In this document: positions 1-12,300 of the stretch, piece by piece
Layout: each line of letters starts with the position of its first letter
Numbering within the stretch: position 1 is the first letter of the stretch
From: Euborellia annulipes
Taxonomy: Eukaryota > Arthropoda > Insecta > Dermaptera > Anisolabididae
NCBI GenBank assembly: GCA_023213315.1
Contig: JAKCPI010012695.1
Span: 62,001-126,000, forward strand
DNA: 64,000 bases
Reading direction: 5' to 3'
The notes under the pieces: generated by a model
What the model was told of the DNA's origin: nothing
The model's database searches: none
The model's input: the letters and a program-made list of their open reading frames with translations, nothing else
Position numbers and translations under genes: made by a program

Positions 1-1040
1 TCTACAATTTCCCGAATTTTCTCTACTAACGTTAAATAAATATTAATTAACAAAAAAAAAAAAAAAGAAAAAAATTAAATTTAAAATTCATGAAACCAAC
101 AACCAATGGAGGCAAATATTCATTTTTTTTTCTTTTCTTTTCTTTTCTTCAAAGCGTCATTAAATCGGTTTTTTTAATTTTTTATTCAAAGATATTTACA
201 TGGAATTCTACTAAAAAGGCAAATTATTTAGTCATGATAAATATCTTTGTTTGTTATTTTGAGGTTATGTGAAATAATAAATCATATCTCATTGTTTTGT
301 TTGTTTTTTTTTTAAATATAAACGATTGTTGTAATAATAAAATGAAACGTTTTTTTTTTTTAAGAAATCTTCAGATGTATTAATATATAAATTTGTAATT
401 AAACATATTGTAAAACATATTTATTTTATTATATATAAGTTGAACTTATGTTGAATTTAAATGAATTTATTATTAATTAAGAATTGATTTTATAACAATT
501 GGGCGATAACAACAAAGGCGATATTGTTTCTATCTTCTTTATTATTTATTTCAATGTGATGTAGATTGTATATAATTTGAATTTTTCCTTATTTATATTA
601 GAATATTAATATAAAAGAGATTTAAATATTAAACGAAATAAAATAAAAGATGATTTAAATAAATTGTGTGCTTTGGGGGGCATAAATGAATTCAAAAATA
701 AGAAAAAAAGAATTAATTCAATATGGAAGTAAGTAAGGTTAGTTTTTTGGCTTTCACGTATCTATATATGTAATATGGTATTTTAATGAAAATACATGTT
801 TTGAGTTAAAAAAAATAAATTGGATTTCAAAAAATACAAAGAAAATAACTTGCCATACTAAGAAAATAACAATTATGTTAATAAATAAATAAATAACATT
901 TATTTATATAGATTTATTTTTTCCCAAAGTTTGTTCATGTGAATTTTGCATTTTTTGACATTTAGCAAACAAACCACTTGAGTGATGGCCTGCCTGTCTT
1001 TTCCCTGACCGAAAATCCTCACCTGCATATTTAACACCAG

Positions 1041-1066
1041 GTGTGTGTGTGTGTGTGTGTGTGTGT
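1041..1066. repeat. (GT)n microsatellite
   Basis: Thirteen uninterrupted GT units after the word ACACCAG. Confidence 0.95.
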
Positions 1067-1199
1067 TGGCGGCCTTTCCTTTCTATCCCACGCTAGGTGT
1101 AAGTGTTTCTTCTTCAATCCTTCTATATCCGGATAAAAAAAAAAAAAAATTAGAAACAGATTAAAACTAACCTTACCTACACTCATAAATAAGCTTCTA

Positions 1200-1202
<3 letters not shown>

Positions 1203-1259
<57 letters not shown>
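1203..1259. repeat. 57-base poly-G run
   Basis: An uninterrupted G homopolymer between A+T-rich flanks. Shorter G runs of 13-17 occur at about 2100 and 7626. The length may be natural or may be a basecalling or assembly artefact. Confidence 0.95.
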
Positions 1260-1260
<1 letters not shown>

Positions 1261-3243
1261 TTATTTTAAATTATTATTTTTTTATTGTAAAATTTGATAT
1301 TTTAATAAATCTCTTTTATATTTTAAAACAAAATAATTTTTTATTAGTTGGCTTGTTGAAAAATTTTAAGTAAAAAAAAAAAAATAAATAAATGGTATCT
1401 ATGGTATCAAAATAAAGCCGCCATTTTTTTCTTTTAATTCATTTTTTTTAATAGCTCTTATATATTGATAAATATAAATTTTGATATATTGAATTTTTGA
1501 GGTGAGAAAAAAAATGGCGACTATTCAAAAAAAAAATAATTAGAAAAAAAAAGGAAATTATTGACAGAACACAACTATTTTTAATCTTCAGAAATTAAAA
1601 ATTGTATCATGTGTTGTCACATCATTATATAATTTCTGATAGAGCATCAGAAGAATTCAAAAATTATTTTAATAACTGCTTCTAAATCCCCAATCACAAT
1701 TAATTAAGTTAAAGAGACGATATTTCGGGAATATTTCGGAATTTCGGGACCCGAGTATTTATCCTGAACTCTCCATAACATCCTCTATAAGCCTGCAAAA
1801 TTACGTTTGAAAATTCCAACGGAAAGTTGGTCAAAAAGAGCGTGACAGACGGACAGACAAACGGAAAAATATATATCAATAGATATTTGGAGAAAAAATA
1901 CCTACAATTATTCATCTTAATTTAAAACGTGTATTTCCATCAAAATGCCGAATTACTTTTTTCCTCCTCTCTATTTTTAACAAAAGAAAATGTTAAAAAA
2001 AAAATCTTCAGTTCTTTTTCCTATACTCTTTGAACAAATTCTTAGTAAGTGATTCATTTATTTTAAGTGAAATCTATAAAATATTTAGACATTTATGGTG
2101 GGGGGGGGGGGGGTTCTTTTTAAAGGGATGACGCGCCTGTCCAATTCTTAAGTGGTGGCCGATGGTCTTGGCGCCCAGCTACTCGTAGGCCTACCTCTAC
2201 AATGCCATCCATCCATCATCTTGTGATAAGAAACTTTCCTTTCCGCTCTCTAAAAGCTACTAGAAAATAAAAAAAATTAAATAAACCTTAAAAAAAAAAA
2301 AAAAAATGTTATATATAAATTATTATTTATTAGCTGTATAGGCTGATTTCAACTTTTTTTAATTTTACGCTCATAAAATTCTCTACTACTTGCAAAAAAC
2401 CCAATGAAAATCGGTTCACTAGTTTCGGAGTTAAAAAGAAAAAAATTAAACTATAATTAATCATATATAAGCATATTAAATTAAATTATTTATTGTTGTG
2501 TAATTTTATTATTATTTGAGTTAATTATTCTTTGCCGGTATGTTAATTTAATTAACCTATAAATTATAGTAGAATAATAAAATTTATTATATGCGTTTAA
2601 CTTATATGGATCAAAGAAGCGGAGACGTTTGACGATTTATTATTAATCGAATATTATTAAAAATTAAAGATTTTAATTATTTAAATTATTGTTTATTTAA
2701 TTTTGTAACAATTTAATTAATCTATTATTTAAAATAAATTTAAAAAAAAACTTCTATTATTGATTTCAATAATAAAATAATGTAAATAAACAAATACAAT
2801 TTATTTTTCCAAATTTCAATTTTTTTAAAATAAAAGATTTTGTGATTAAGGTAAAAAAAGAAGAAGAGAAGAAGCCACGTAAAATCTAACTGTTGTTGTT
2901 GTTATCATTTTGTTGAGTCGGTGAAATATAAAATTAAAAAAAAAAAAAAAATGTCAAAGGTTAAAATGGCTTCCGAAAAGGGAATGAATGAATTTAATAT
3001 TTATTTATAAAAATAAGTAGAAGATAAATCTTAAGCACAATCTCTTTACTGTATTCCTACTTGCTTAATATGGAGGCCTGGCCATCTCTATCTAATATAT
3101 TCAAAAATAAATAAAAATAAACGATAAACGATCAAAGCAGAAGGAATCTTGTTTGATAATAATTAATTCCCTTTATTTTTAGGGATTTCGTTGAAGAACA
3201 GTTGGTACTATGCTTTTTTATTTATATAAATAAGCATAAATTA

Positions 3244-3605
3244 ATTCAAGATGTAAAATTTATAAACATAGGAAAATATTTATATTTTGTTACCATGGCA
3301 ACCTTCCTATGAAGTACAAGAGTAAAGTGTGCTTTAAAACATTTCAAGAGCAAAATGAGAATATACATTTTAAAGAGGAACTAAAAAATAGCTGATTTTT
3401 AATTTTTAATCAAAATCGTTTGAGCGAATTTTGAAAAAATTGAAAAAAACTGAAAAAGTGCATCAGTAAAGTACTAGTACTCTTTGGCCGATTTTGTTTA
3501 AAAGCTTCGTGTCACGTCCCAGGGGGGTGGGTAACTTAAATATAAAATTTCAACCTCGTAGCTCAATTCCTTTATGCTTTAAATGGCTCAAATACAGACA
3601 GACTT
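3244..3605 (+). mobile_element. R1 dispersed repeat, truncated copy
   Basis: It matches the internal part of the complete R1 copies at 11511 and 47162, from AAGATGTAAAATTTATAAAC through the TACTAGTAC and CGTGTCACGTCCC words to the AGCTCAATTCCTT end. It lacks both the TCTGGTGTGAC hairpin and the 3' TA-rich hairpin. Coding potential is absent. Confidence 0.8.
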
Positions 3606-3805
3606 GTTTCATTGAGATGTAGAATGTATATATTTATAAATTGAATTTTTCCCTTTTACCAAGCAAACCAAACATTTTTTTTTTACACATAGTGTTATTA
3701 TCCTTATTAAAGAAAAAAAAAATTAAACTCAAAAGTAATAATGAAATATGAGATGAATAAATTCTTTGAAATTAGGATCGATGTATGCATGCATTCATCA
3801 TGCAT

Positions 3806-3841
3806 GTCTGTGTGTGTGTGTGGATGTGTGTGTGTGTGTGG
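3806..3841. repeat. (TG)n microsatellite, interrupted
   Basis: TG repeats interrupted by GGATG. Confidence 0.9.
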
Positions 3842-4954
3842 GTGCGTGCTTATCAAGTTAAGCGGTTAAAATTAGACACTTGGAAAAAAAAAGAGTCTCG
3901 AGATCTGTTTACATACACAAAAATTCTCTCTCTTTAAAAAAAAAGATTCGTTCATTCGATTATTAGAAAAGGAATTTTTAAAAATCAAGATTAAATTCTT
4001 TTAATTTTAATTGGAAGATTTAAATATTTTCTAATTTGTTGACATTATTGTTAGTAATTAATAATAAAAATATTAGTCTATTTTCATTATTTAATCTTTG
4101 TTTTTATTTATATAAAAAAAAAGTAATAATCAAATATTATTGTCAATAATCAGATATTGTTGATTAAATTAAACAATTAATTTAAAGAAAAATGTTTACA
4201 ATTTGTATTATTTAATCCTATGACAAGTCAAGTTCTAAACGTGGTATTCAAATGAATTATTGTAGATCTCAAAAATTATTTAACTAAGAAGAATATTAGT
4301 CTTTAAAATAATTTTCTAAGAAAAAAAAACACTAAAAATTTCGATTATAAATTAAATACCCCAAAAATAGGTTAATTTGAAGAAAATGATGTATAATCTT
4401 TCCAAAAGTTATTATTATTTTGTGATTTAAGTGGAATTTATTATTTTTTAAGCAAAAAATGATTTTAATTTAAAAAATATTTATTTTTATTCCAACAATA
4501 TTCTATTTAATTGTTTGTTTATATATATTCATTTTAATTCGATGCGTTCTATGGTGTTAATTAATGTGTTAAGTTATTTATCATTCTTGGGGGAATTTAA
4601 TTTTATATAAACTTAAAATCACTAATTTTTTTTTTTTTTTTTATTTTCCCAAAAAAGGATTCTTTGTTATATTTAACAATGCAATTTTATAATGATAGCA
4701 GCAGTATTATTACCAACTGTTAAAAAATTAAACTGCTCATTCTAAAAAAGCAAATTTATGCCTCCCTTTTGATTATAGAGAGGAGAGGAGGTCCTCTTCT
4801 CTTTTCGTATGTAATCATCAATTAAGAAATTTTTTTTTAATGGAATGATGATTCTAAGAAAATTTAGGTCAAAAATTTTCATTTCAATTGAATATATTAA
4901 ATGGGTATGTAATTAGAAAACAAACTTAGGCTATAATTTGATTAAATTCTTTTT

Positions 4955-5784
4955 CTCTATTGTTTCTAATATCGCTCCAATTAGAGAGTCAATAATAAAC
5001 ATAATTAAATTTAAATAATATCCTAATTAGTTTTATTTTTTTTAATTAATCAATTAATAGAACAAAACTTTTTTTAATTATGACTACGTAAGTCAATATG
5101 AAATCATATCATGACAATAAAAGAAAATAAGGAAAATCAAACTTTATATACATTCTACATCTCATTGAAAATAATTCTATGACGAAGATAGAAACAATAA
5201 AATTAATGTCTATATATTTGTATATAAATCATTATTATTGTTTTTATAATATATACATTATATAAAAAGTATATCAATAATAAACCATGATTTATAAACT
5301 AGGGCCGGAACTACGAGATTTTTTAGGGGGGCAAAATTTAATTTGCCGCTGCCTCCACTTAAAATTTTCTATAGAAAATTCATATCATTTTACCTTTTTT
5401 TTAGTAAATCTTTCATTAATTGCCGCCCCCTGATATCTGCCGCCCGGGGCACACGCACCCACTGCCCCCCCCCTAGATCCGGCCCTGTTATAAACAAATA
5501 TAAAGATATTAAGTTAATTGTTTCTAGCTTCGTCATAGAATTATTTTCAATGAGATGTAGAATGTATATAAAGTTCGATTTTCCTTATTTTCTTTTATTA
5601 TCATGATATAATTTCATATTGACCTACGTAGTTATAATTAAAAAAAAAAACATATTGTTATATTAATTGATTAATTTAAACTAATTAGGGTATTATTTAA
5701 ATTTAATAATTTATATTATTGACAGAGATTATTACAACAATTAATTATTTAATATTAAATAATTAATTAGAAACAATATAGATA
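4955..5784. repeat. Long inverted repeat interrupted by an hAT MITE
   Basis: Arms are about 4955-5290 and 5496-5784. They pair through words such as TCTACATCTCATTGAAAATA (5148-5167) against its complement at about 5545-5560, TATGACTACGTA against TACGTAGTTATA, and AACTAATTAGG against CCTAATTAG. The arms are diverged, so this is an old palindromic element. The hAT MITE at 5300-5487 sits near its centre. The repeat ends about 170 bp before the G-rich promoter region. Confidence 0.8.
5300..5487. mobile_element. hAT-type MITE (188 bp) with 8-bp target duplication
   Basis: The target duplication TTATAAAC is at 5292-5299 and again at 5488-5495. Terminal inverted repeats are TAGGGCCGGAACTA and, reading inward on the other strand, CAGGGCCGGATCTA. 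An 8-bp duplication and a CAGGG-type terminus are typical of hAT elements. The interior is too short to encode a transposase. Confidence 0.85.
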
Positions 5785-5957
5785 TAAATAATTAATAATT
5801 AAAAGATTATATATTGAATTTTATTAGCATTGTTAGAGAAATTCTTATACTCTGATTTTTTTGACAGGAAGTATTTATTATATTTTAAAATCATAACTGA
5901 TAGAGGAGGGGAGAATATAGAATTTTATTTGTGCTGTGCCTATTTCCGGGGTTGTAA

Positions 5958-6236
5958 GCAATCAAGCGGGGGAGGCGGAGGAGGGAGGAGTGGGGATGGA
6001 GGGGGGGCCGCCGTTTTCCCCTCCGAGGATTTCAGGTGCGCCTTCACGCACGCTCCGCTCACTTAGTTGTGTTGCGTCTCTAGTGCTGTTAACACGCCTT
6101 TCACACACAAGCCCGTTCAGTGACACATTCTTGTTGCCATGACGACCCATTTATAACACACAAATAAGCGAATATATTTCAAGACAATCACCTCTCATAT
6201 TTTGTTGCTGTTGTTGTTCAAAAACAATTGTCAATC
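5958..6236 (+). promoter_or_regulatory. Putative promoter and 5' leader of the CLCA gene
   Basis: This is the only sizeable G+C-rich stretch upstream of exon 1. It has a G-run tract (5968-6007) able to form a G-quadruplex, followed by CpG-containing sequence and an arthropod initiator-like TCAGT at 6117-6121. A TTATAA at 6152-6157 is A+T box-like. The ATG at 6237 is 118 bases from the initiator A, a reasonable leader. No transcript evidence is available, and an additional upstream non-coding exon cannot be excluded. Confidence 0.45.
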
Positions 6237-6392
6237 ATGCAGCAACAACAATTATTATTTGTGATTTTGTTGTTCGTAATTAATAAATGTGTATCGTTGA
6301 ATTTTATTAACGGCGCTTATGAATCCTTTACGATTGCCATTGATGAAACTGTGCCTACACAAGATTGCCGTAAAGTGCTCAGTAATCTAGAG
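6237..6392 (+). CDS. CLCA: CLCA exon 1: signal peptide and start of N-terminal domain
   Basis: Residues 1-52. The start is the ATG at 6237, with A at -3; an upstream in-frame TTG at 6228 is not a plausible eukaryotic start. MQQQQ is followed by a hydrophobic core LLFVILLFVI and a likely signal-peptidase site near residues 20-21. INGAYESFTIAID matches the CLCA N-terminal pattern of NNGYEGI.VAIDP. The exon ends GAG|GTGAGT in phase 0. It is separated from the rest of the coding sequence by 41.8 kb. Linkage to exon 2 rests on phase compatibility and family alignment, both good. Confidence 0.88.
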
Positions 6393-9300
6393 GTGAGTAC
6401 TAAAATAAAAAAACAAAAATTAGTTAAATAAATCTATATAGAATATTTTATTTCAATGATTACCTCGATTCGAATTTGACTGATCATTTAACAAACTCAC
6501 AAAAAAATTCATTTATTATATTATATTAATTATAAAAAAATATTAGTGAGAATTTAATTGATTAAAATTTTATTTATTTATTTTTTTTAATTGTTAGATT
6601 TTATTTTAATTCGCGACAATACTCTTAAATAAATATAAAATTAATTGTTAAATTAAGTGTCTTTAATAAATAAATATAAAATGTAATCTTTAAAAAAGCA
6701 AAATTTAATGTTGTTTGACGGCACGGCGTTCACGACTTGACGCATTGCTTTTTAATGGATAAGTAATTTAAGGTATATCAAGAATTAGTAATTAATTACA
6801 TGTTCACATTAGGGCGGAGTGAGTATTGTATTGATTCATTGGGGGGGAATAAACAAATCCACAAATTTGTTTAAAAATTAATTAATTAAATTATTTATAA
6901 GAAAATATTTGCAAGAATTAATTAATTAAATTTTTTATTTATTTATTTTTTTTTAATTGTTAGATTTTATTTTAATTCGCGACAATACTCTTAAATAAAT
7001 AGAAAATTAATTGTCTTTAAAAAAAGCAAAATTTGCATAGATTCATTGGAACAAATAACAAAAAATAAATAAAAATAACAAGAAATTTGATTTTGTCGAA
7101 AAGACAATTAATTTTTTGGCATGAAGGAAGATAATCATTATTGGGAATGTAAAAAAAAAAATAACGATTTCTACATAAACTGCTTCAAATAATAAAATTC
7201 TCATCTACTGAGTAAACGGGGACTTATTTTATGTTCGTTAATGGTCAGAATTCAAAATTTTGTAGTCTGGATGGAGTCTGTCAATTGTGCTACATACCAC
7301 ATGGTGTGTGAGAAATAATAAATATTACTTTTATTTTTATTAGATTAAGAATTTTGTTAAGTGTTAAGATAAATAAGTTGTGTTTAATGTCAAGAAGTTG
7401 ACATTAAGAAATCTGAAGAGCAAATTCGACAGTGCAATCTAAGTTTTTTTATTATACGAGTAAAAATAATATTCATATCATTGTTAAAAAAAAATATAGA
7501 TAACACTCTAGAGCCTCCCAAGGGAGGCACGGACTAGTCTTAGGGGAGGCGCGAATATTAGCCTCAGCGAGCAATTTTCTAAATGATTGTTAAAGTCTTA
7601 TAGACAAAATAACAATACAAGAGCTTGTATACATGGGGGGGGGGGGGGGCACTTTTCAAAGGAGGTTCTTAAAAACTTGTATGGTTCGCGGAACTTTTTT
7701 TTCTCTATACTGGTATGAATCATATTTACTTTCTCTTACCTCTCTATATATATGTTAATATATATAGAGAGAGAAAGTATTGGATTCATGTCAAAAATTC
7801 GATGTCGAGATTTTGATGGATATACACGTTTTGAGGTCCCCTGAATCCAAAAAAGTGGTTTTCGCGACATGGTCTGTCTGTCTGTCTGTGAACAAAATAT
7901 CTCAAGAACGAAAAGAGCTAGGAGGTTGAAATTTTATATTTAAGTTAGGCATCCCCATGGGACGTGACACGAAGCTTTTGAACAAAATCGATTAAAGAGT
8001 ACTAGTACTTTACTGATGTACTTTTTCAGTTTTTTTCGATTTTCTCAAAATTCGCTCTAACGATTTTGATTAAAATTCAAAAATCAATTATTTTTTAGAT
8101 GCTCTTTAAAATGTATATTCTCATTTTGCGATTGAAATCTTCTGAAGACCACTTTACTCTTGTACTTGATATGAAAGATAGGAGAAATGGTTACTATAGT
8201 AACAAAATATAAATAGTTTCCCATTTACATCTCTCGAATGTACTCGTACTGTCGGAAACTAATCATATCTCGACACAAAAAATCTGGTGTGACAAGCACA
8301 GAACGTAACTTTCGATTACCGAAGGGTAAGAGACCAGTCACACCAGATTTTTGGAGATACGTAGGTGGGGTGTGATAAAAAAAAGAGGATTATACGGTAT
8401 ATAAAAAAAATACAATTACCTCGTTTAGAAGAAATAAATGCGGAAATAAACAAAAATTATTTTGGAAGTAATATCAGATAGATAAATGAGATTTTAATAT
8501 TTCTAAAATAGCAACAAAAAAAGAGTCAAGTAATTAAAGAATATAAATCCTTTGGTTGAGTGGTAATCGTGGAAACCAACTCACAAACATCTCCAAAAAG
8601 AAAAAATAAAAAAATGCTCACCTCTTATTTCTTCTTCTTGACTATGACTGGCCAAATTTCAACAAAAATAATGAGAAAAATAATAATAATGATGACAGGA
8701 GGCGTTTAATAACAAGTCGCCCCAAGCAGTGTCACAGACCACTAGAGAGATGTCAACGAGACGCTCTTAATGATTTTAGTTGAGTGGAAATAAAAACAAA
8801 AAGTTCGAACATTTATTGCTTTTTAATCTTTTAACCTCAAAAAAGTTAATGTTTTTACTTTTTTGTTGACATATCGGTGAATATATATATTCTACATCTC
8901 TTGTATTCAGGTTTATTTACATTATCTTCAATAATGATTAAAATATTTATTTTGAAATTAATAAAGAAAAAGGAATAAGTATTTAAAATTCAAATTAATA
9001 TCACGCTAATGATTCATAAATTCTTACTATATGTTTCATATAAAAAAAAAAATTCCAGAAAAATCATATTATATTTCATTTATTCTTTATTAGATTGTTT
9101 AAAATTATTATTATTATTTTTTTTTAATTAAATATAATAAATTAAAAAATTATGATTAAAATTACTAATATAATTGAATAATAGTAAATTTTTGAGGTTA
9201 AATCGGAGATTTTTCTAAGGGATGTAGAATATACACACATAGGCTATATATATTCTACATCTCTTGTAATCGGGTTTATTTACATTGTCTTCAATAATAA

Positions 9301-12300
9301 TTAAAATAAACATTTATTAAAAAGGCATACATGTAGGTATTTAATTTGATCTTTATTATAAATAAATATAAACAAACGAAAATTTTGTTTATTTTTTTAA
9401 TAAAGAATGATTGTTGATTAAGTATAATAATATAAATTTTTTAATGCATTAAAATCTAAAAGAATCGAAACCCAGATATATTAATACTTAAACTAAATTA
9501 AATAAAACTCTTTGTTTCTAGGTATTAGTTGTCGAGGTATTATTTGATTCATAAATTCTTAAGTTATGTTTCATAGCATTAATTAAAAAAAAAAATTTCC
9601 AGAAGAATCATATTTCATTCATAATATTATTTATTTGATTGTTAAAATAATTTTTTTTTTTAATTATTAAAATAAATTAAAAATGTTTAAATAAAATTAG
9701 AATTCAATAATGGCTGAATTAAATCGGAGATTTTTCTAAGGGATGTAGAATATACACATTTACATATATATATATCAAAAAGGGCCGAATTAACCATTAA
9801 AAAAATCGCCATTTTTCCGGAAAATGAATAATAAAGACGTATAAATTCTTTTTTTTCTCTCTCTCTCTCTAAATGGTTAGGTGAGAGAATTTGATGGAGC
9901 GTAAAAGGAGAAAGAAAGAGCCTGCAGGCATCAGGTAGCTGCCAACCAACCAACAAGAAATAAAAAAAAAAATAAAGAAAAGGAAAATTATTGATTCATA
10001 ATTTAGGTGTCAATAGTTTAACCAGTTTTCTTTTTGTGTCCAGAAGCTAGTAGCTCTTCTTCTTTTTAAACTGTCAATCAAAAAAAAAAAAAAAAATGTA
10101 ATCATTTTCCACTCTTATTGAATATGAAGATTAAAAAATAAAAAAATAAAATTCATCCTCACGCATCAGCGTGAATAAGCGAACGTCGTGACGAGACGAA
10201 ATCTTCTCGGGCCTGGACCAAAAATATTATGCCGTGACTGCTTCATATATAACCAGCAAGCCAGCATCATCATCATCGTTTATCGATTTTGAAATATCAA
10301 AAAAAAAATTTAGTGCTTTTTTTTTCTTTACAAAATAATTCCCCTTAAATCAAAAAATGGTTATTAACTCTTTCAAAAAAAAATATTTATCTTAAAATTT
10401 AAGGTAAAGATTGTTTTTTATTAGTATGAAAAAATAAAAAATTTTAGTGATTTTTTTGTTTAGAAAAAAAAAAAAAAAATTTAGTGATTTTTTTACTTAT
10501 ATATTTATAAAATAAATAAATTTAAATTTTTTTTAAATTAAAAAGTTTACGAGTACATCATTTCTTTATCTTTTATCATTTTTTTTGTTAGGGATTTTTG
10601 ATTTATATAAAATGAAATTCCCCTAAGTTTTTTTTTTTTTTTTTTTCTAAAAATAATAATAAATTCCTCTTAAATAAAAAGATGGTAATAAAATAGTAAT
10701 AACTCCTTAAAAAAAAAAAATAATTATCTCAAGATTTAGGGTGGGAAATGTTTTTTTAGTATGAAAAAATAAACATTTTTTAGTGAAAAAAAAAAATTTA
10801 GTGATTTCTTTGTTTAAAAAAATTAATAAATATATCTAAATTAAAATTTTGAAAAATTTACCATAATTTTCTTTTTTTTCTTTTATAGTTTTTTTGTTAG
10901 GGATTTTTGATTTATACAAAATGAAATTCCCCTAGAAATTAAATTAATTTGAAATTTGAAAATAGATATACGTACATATGCCCAATTACCACAATTTTTA
11001 AGATTTTTTTTTGTTAAATTAATACAACGAAATTTAAATAATCTATTTTGCTAACATTACTAATCTTGAAGTATTGATCGTTTTTATTTGATTCATAAAT
11101 TCTTACTATATGTATCATAGGAAACACAAATATTCAAAGATAAAAATAAAAAATAAAGAATTTTCCAGAAGAATGTGTGTGAAATTTGGCGTTAGTTAAA
11201 ATAGAAGCTAAAAAAATATAGAGTAGGCATACAGACAGTAGTTTATAAACCGGCTTTCTTCAGTTTAGTCAAATAATTTCACATCATAAATTAAATATTT
11301 TTTTTTTTCTTGTGCATTAAAGTCTCTCAAAAAAAATTTGTTTTTCTTTCTCAACATTAAAATTAAAAAGAATTCATATCGTTAACTTGACATTTCAGAA
11401 ATATTTCCTTTTTTTTTTTGTAAAATTTAACCTTTAGCCGAATTTAATTAACGTTTAGAATATCTACGATTTAAAATAAGAAAAAGAGACTTCAATGCAT
11501 TTCAAAAAAATCTGGTGTGACTGGCGCACAGCACACAACTTTCTCTTACCTTCGGTAATCGAAAGTTGTGTTCTGTGCTTGTCACACCAGATTTTTTGTG
11601 TCGACATGTATTTAGTTTCCGACCATAGGGTACGATTGAATTCAAGATGTAAAATTTATAAGTATGGGAAAATATTTATATTTTGATATCATGGCAACCA
11701 TTTCTCCTATCTTTTCTATGGAGTACAAGAGTAAAGTGGTCTTCAGAAGATTTCAATCACAAAATGAGAATATACATTTTATAGAGAATCTAAAAAATAA
11801 TTGATTTTTGAATTTAAAAAAAAATCGTTGGAGCAAATTTTGAGAAAATCGAAAAAAACTGAAAAAGTGCATCAGTAAAGTACTAGTACTTTTTGGTCGA
11901 TTTTGTTCAAAAGCTTCGTGTCACGTCCCATGGGGGTGCCTAACTTAAATATAAAATTTCAACTTGCTAGCTCTTTTTGTTCTTGAGATATTTTGTTCAC
12001 AGACACACAGACACACAGACAGACAGACAGACAGACAGACAGACCATGTCGCGAAAACCACTTTTTTGGATTCAGGGGACCTCAAAACGTGTATATCCAT
12101 CAAAATCTCGACATCGAATTTTTGACATGAAACCAATACTTTCTCTCTCTATATATATTAACATATATATAGAGGTAAGAGAAAGTAATAACAAGAGATG
12201 AAATTTGATATTTATAATAATCAAGTATTGTTGTTTTTATTAATTAAAATTATTTTATTATTAGACTATATTGTTGTCTATAACCAAAACAATCTTTTGA

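Larger units (their letters stand above)
1..4954. other. Upstream intergenic DNA, no gene seen
   Basis: A+T-rich sequence with long A and T homopolymers. No ORF above 70 codons and no protein resemblance. Less A/T-rich patches at about 960-1110, 1720-1900 and 2130-2220 look like old transposon pieces; the one at 1720-1900 ends in a degenerate ACAG/GACG-type short tandem repeat. Simple repeats and one truncated R1 copy are listed separately. Confidence 0.7.

Noticed and set aside
6228..6236. Upstream in-frame TTG start for the CLCA protein
   Set aside because: A eukaryotic gene would use the ATG at 6237, which has a suitable -3 A and starts a normal signal peptide.
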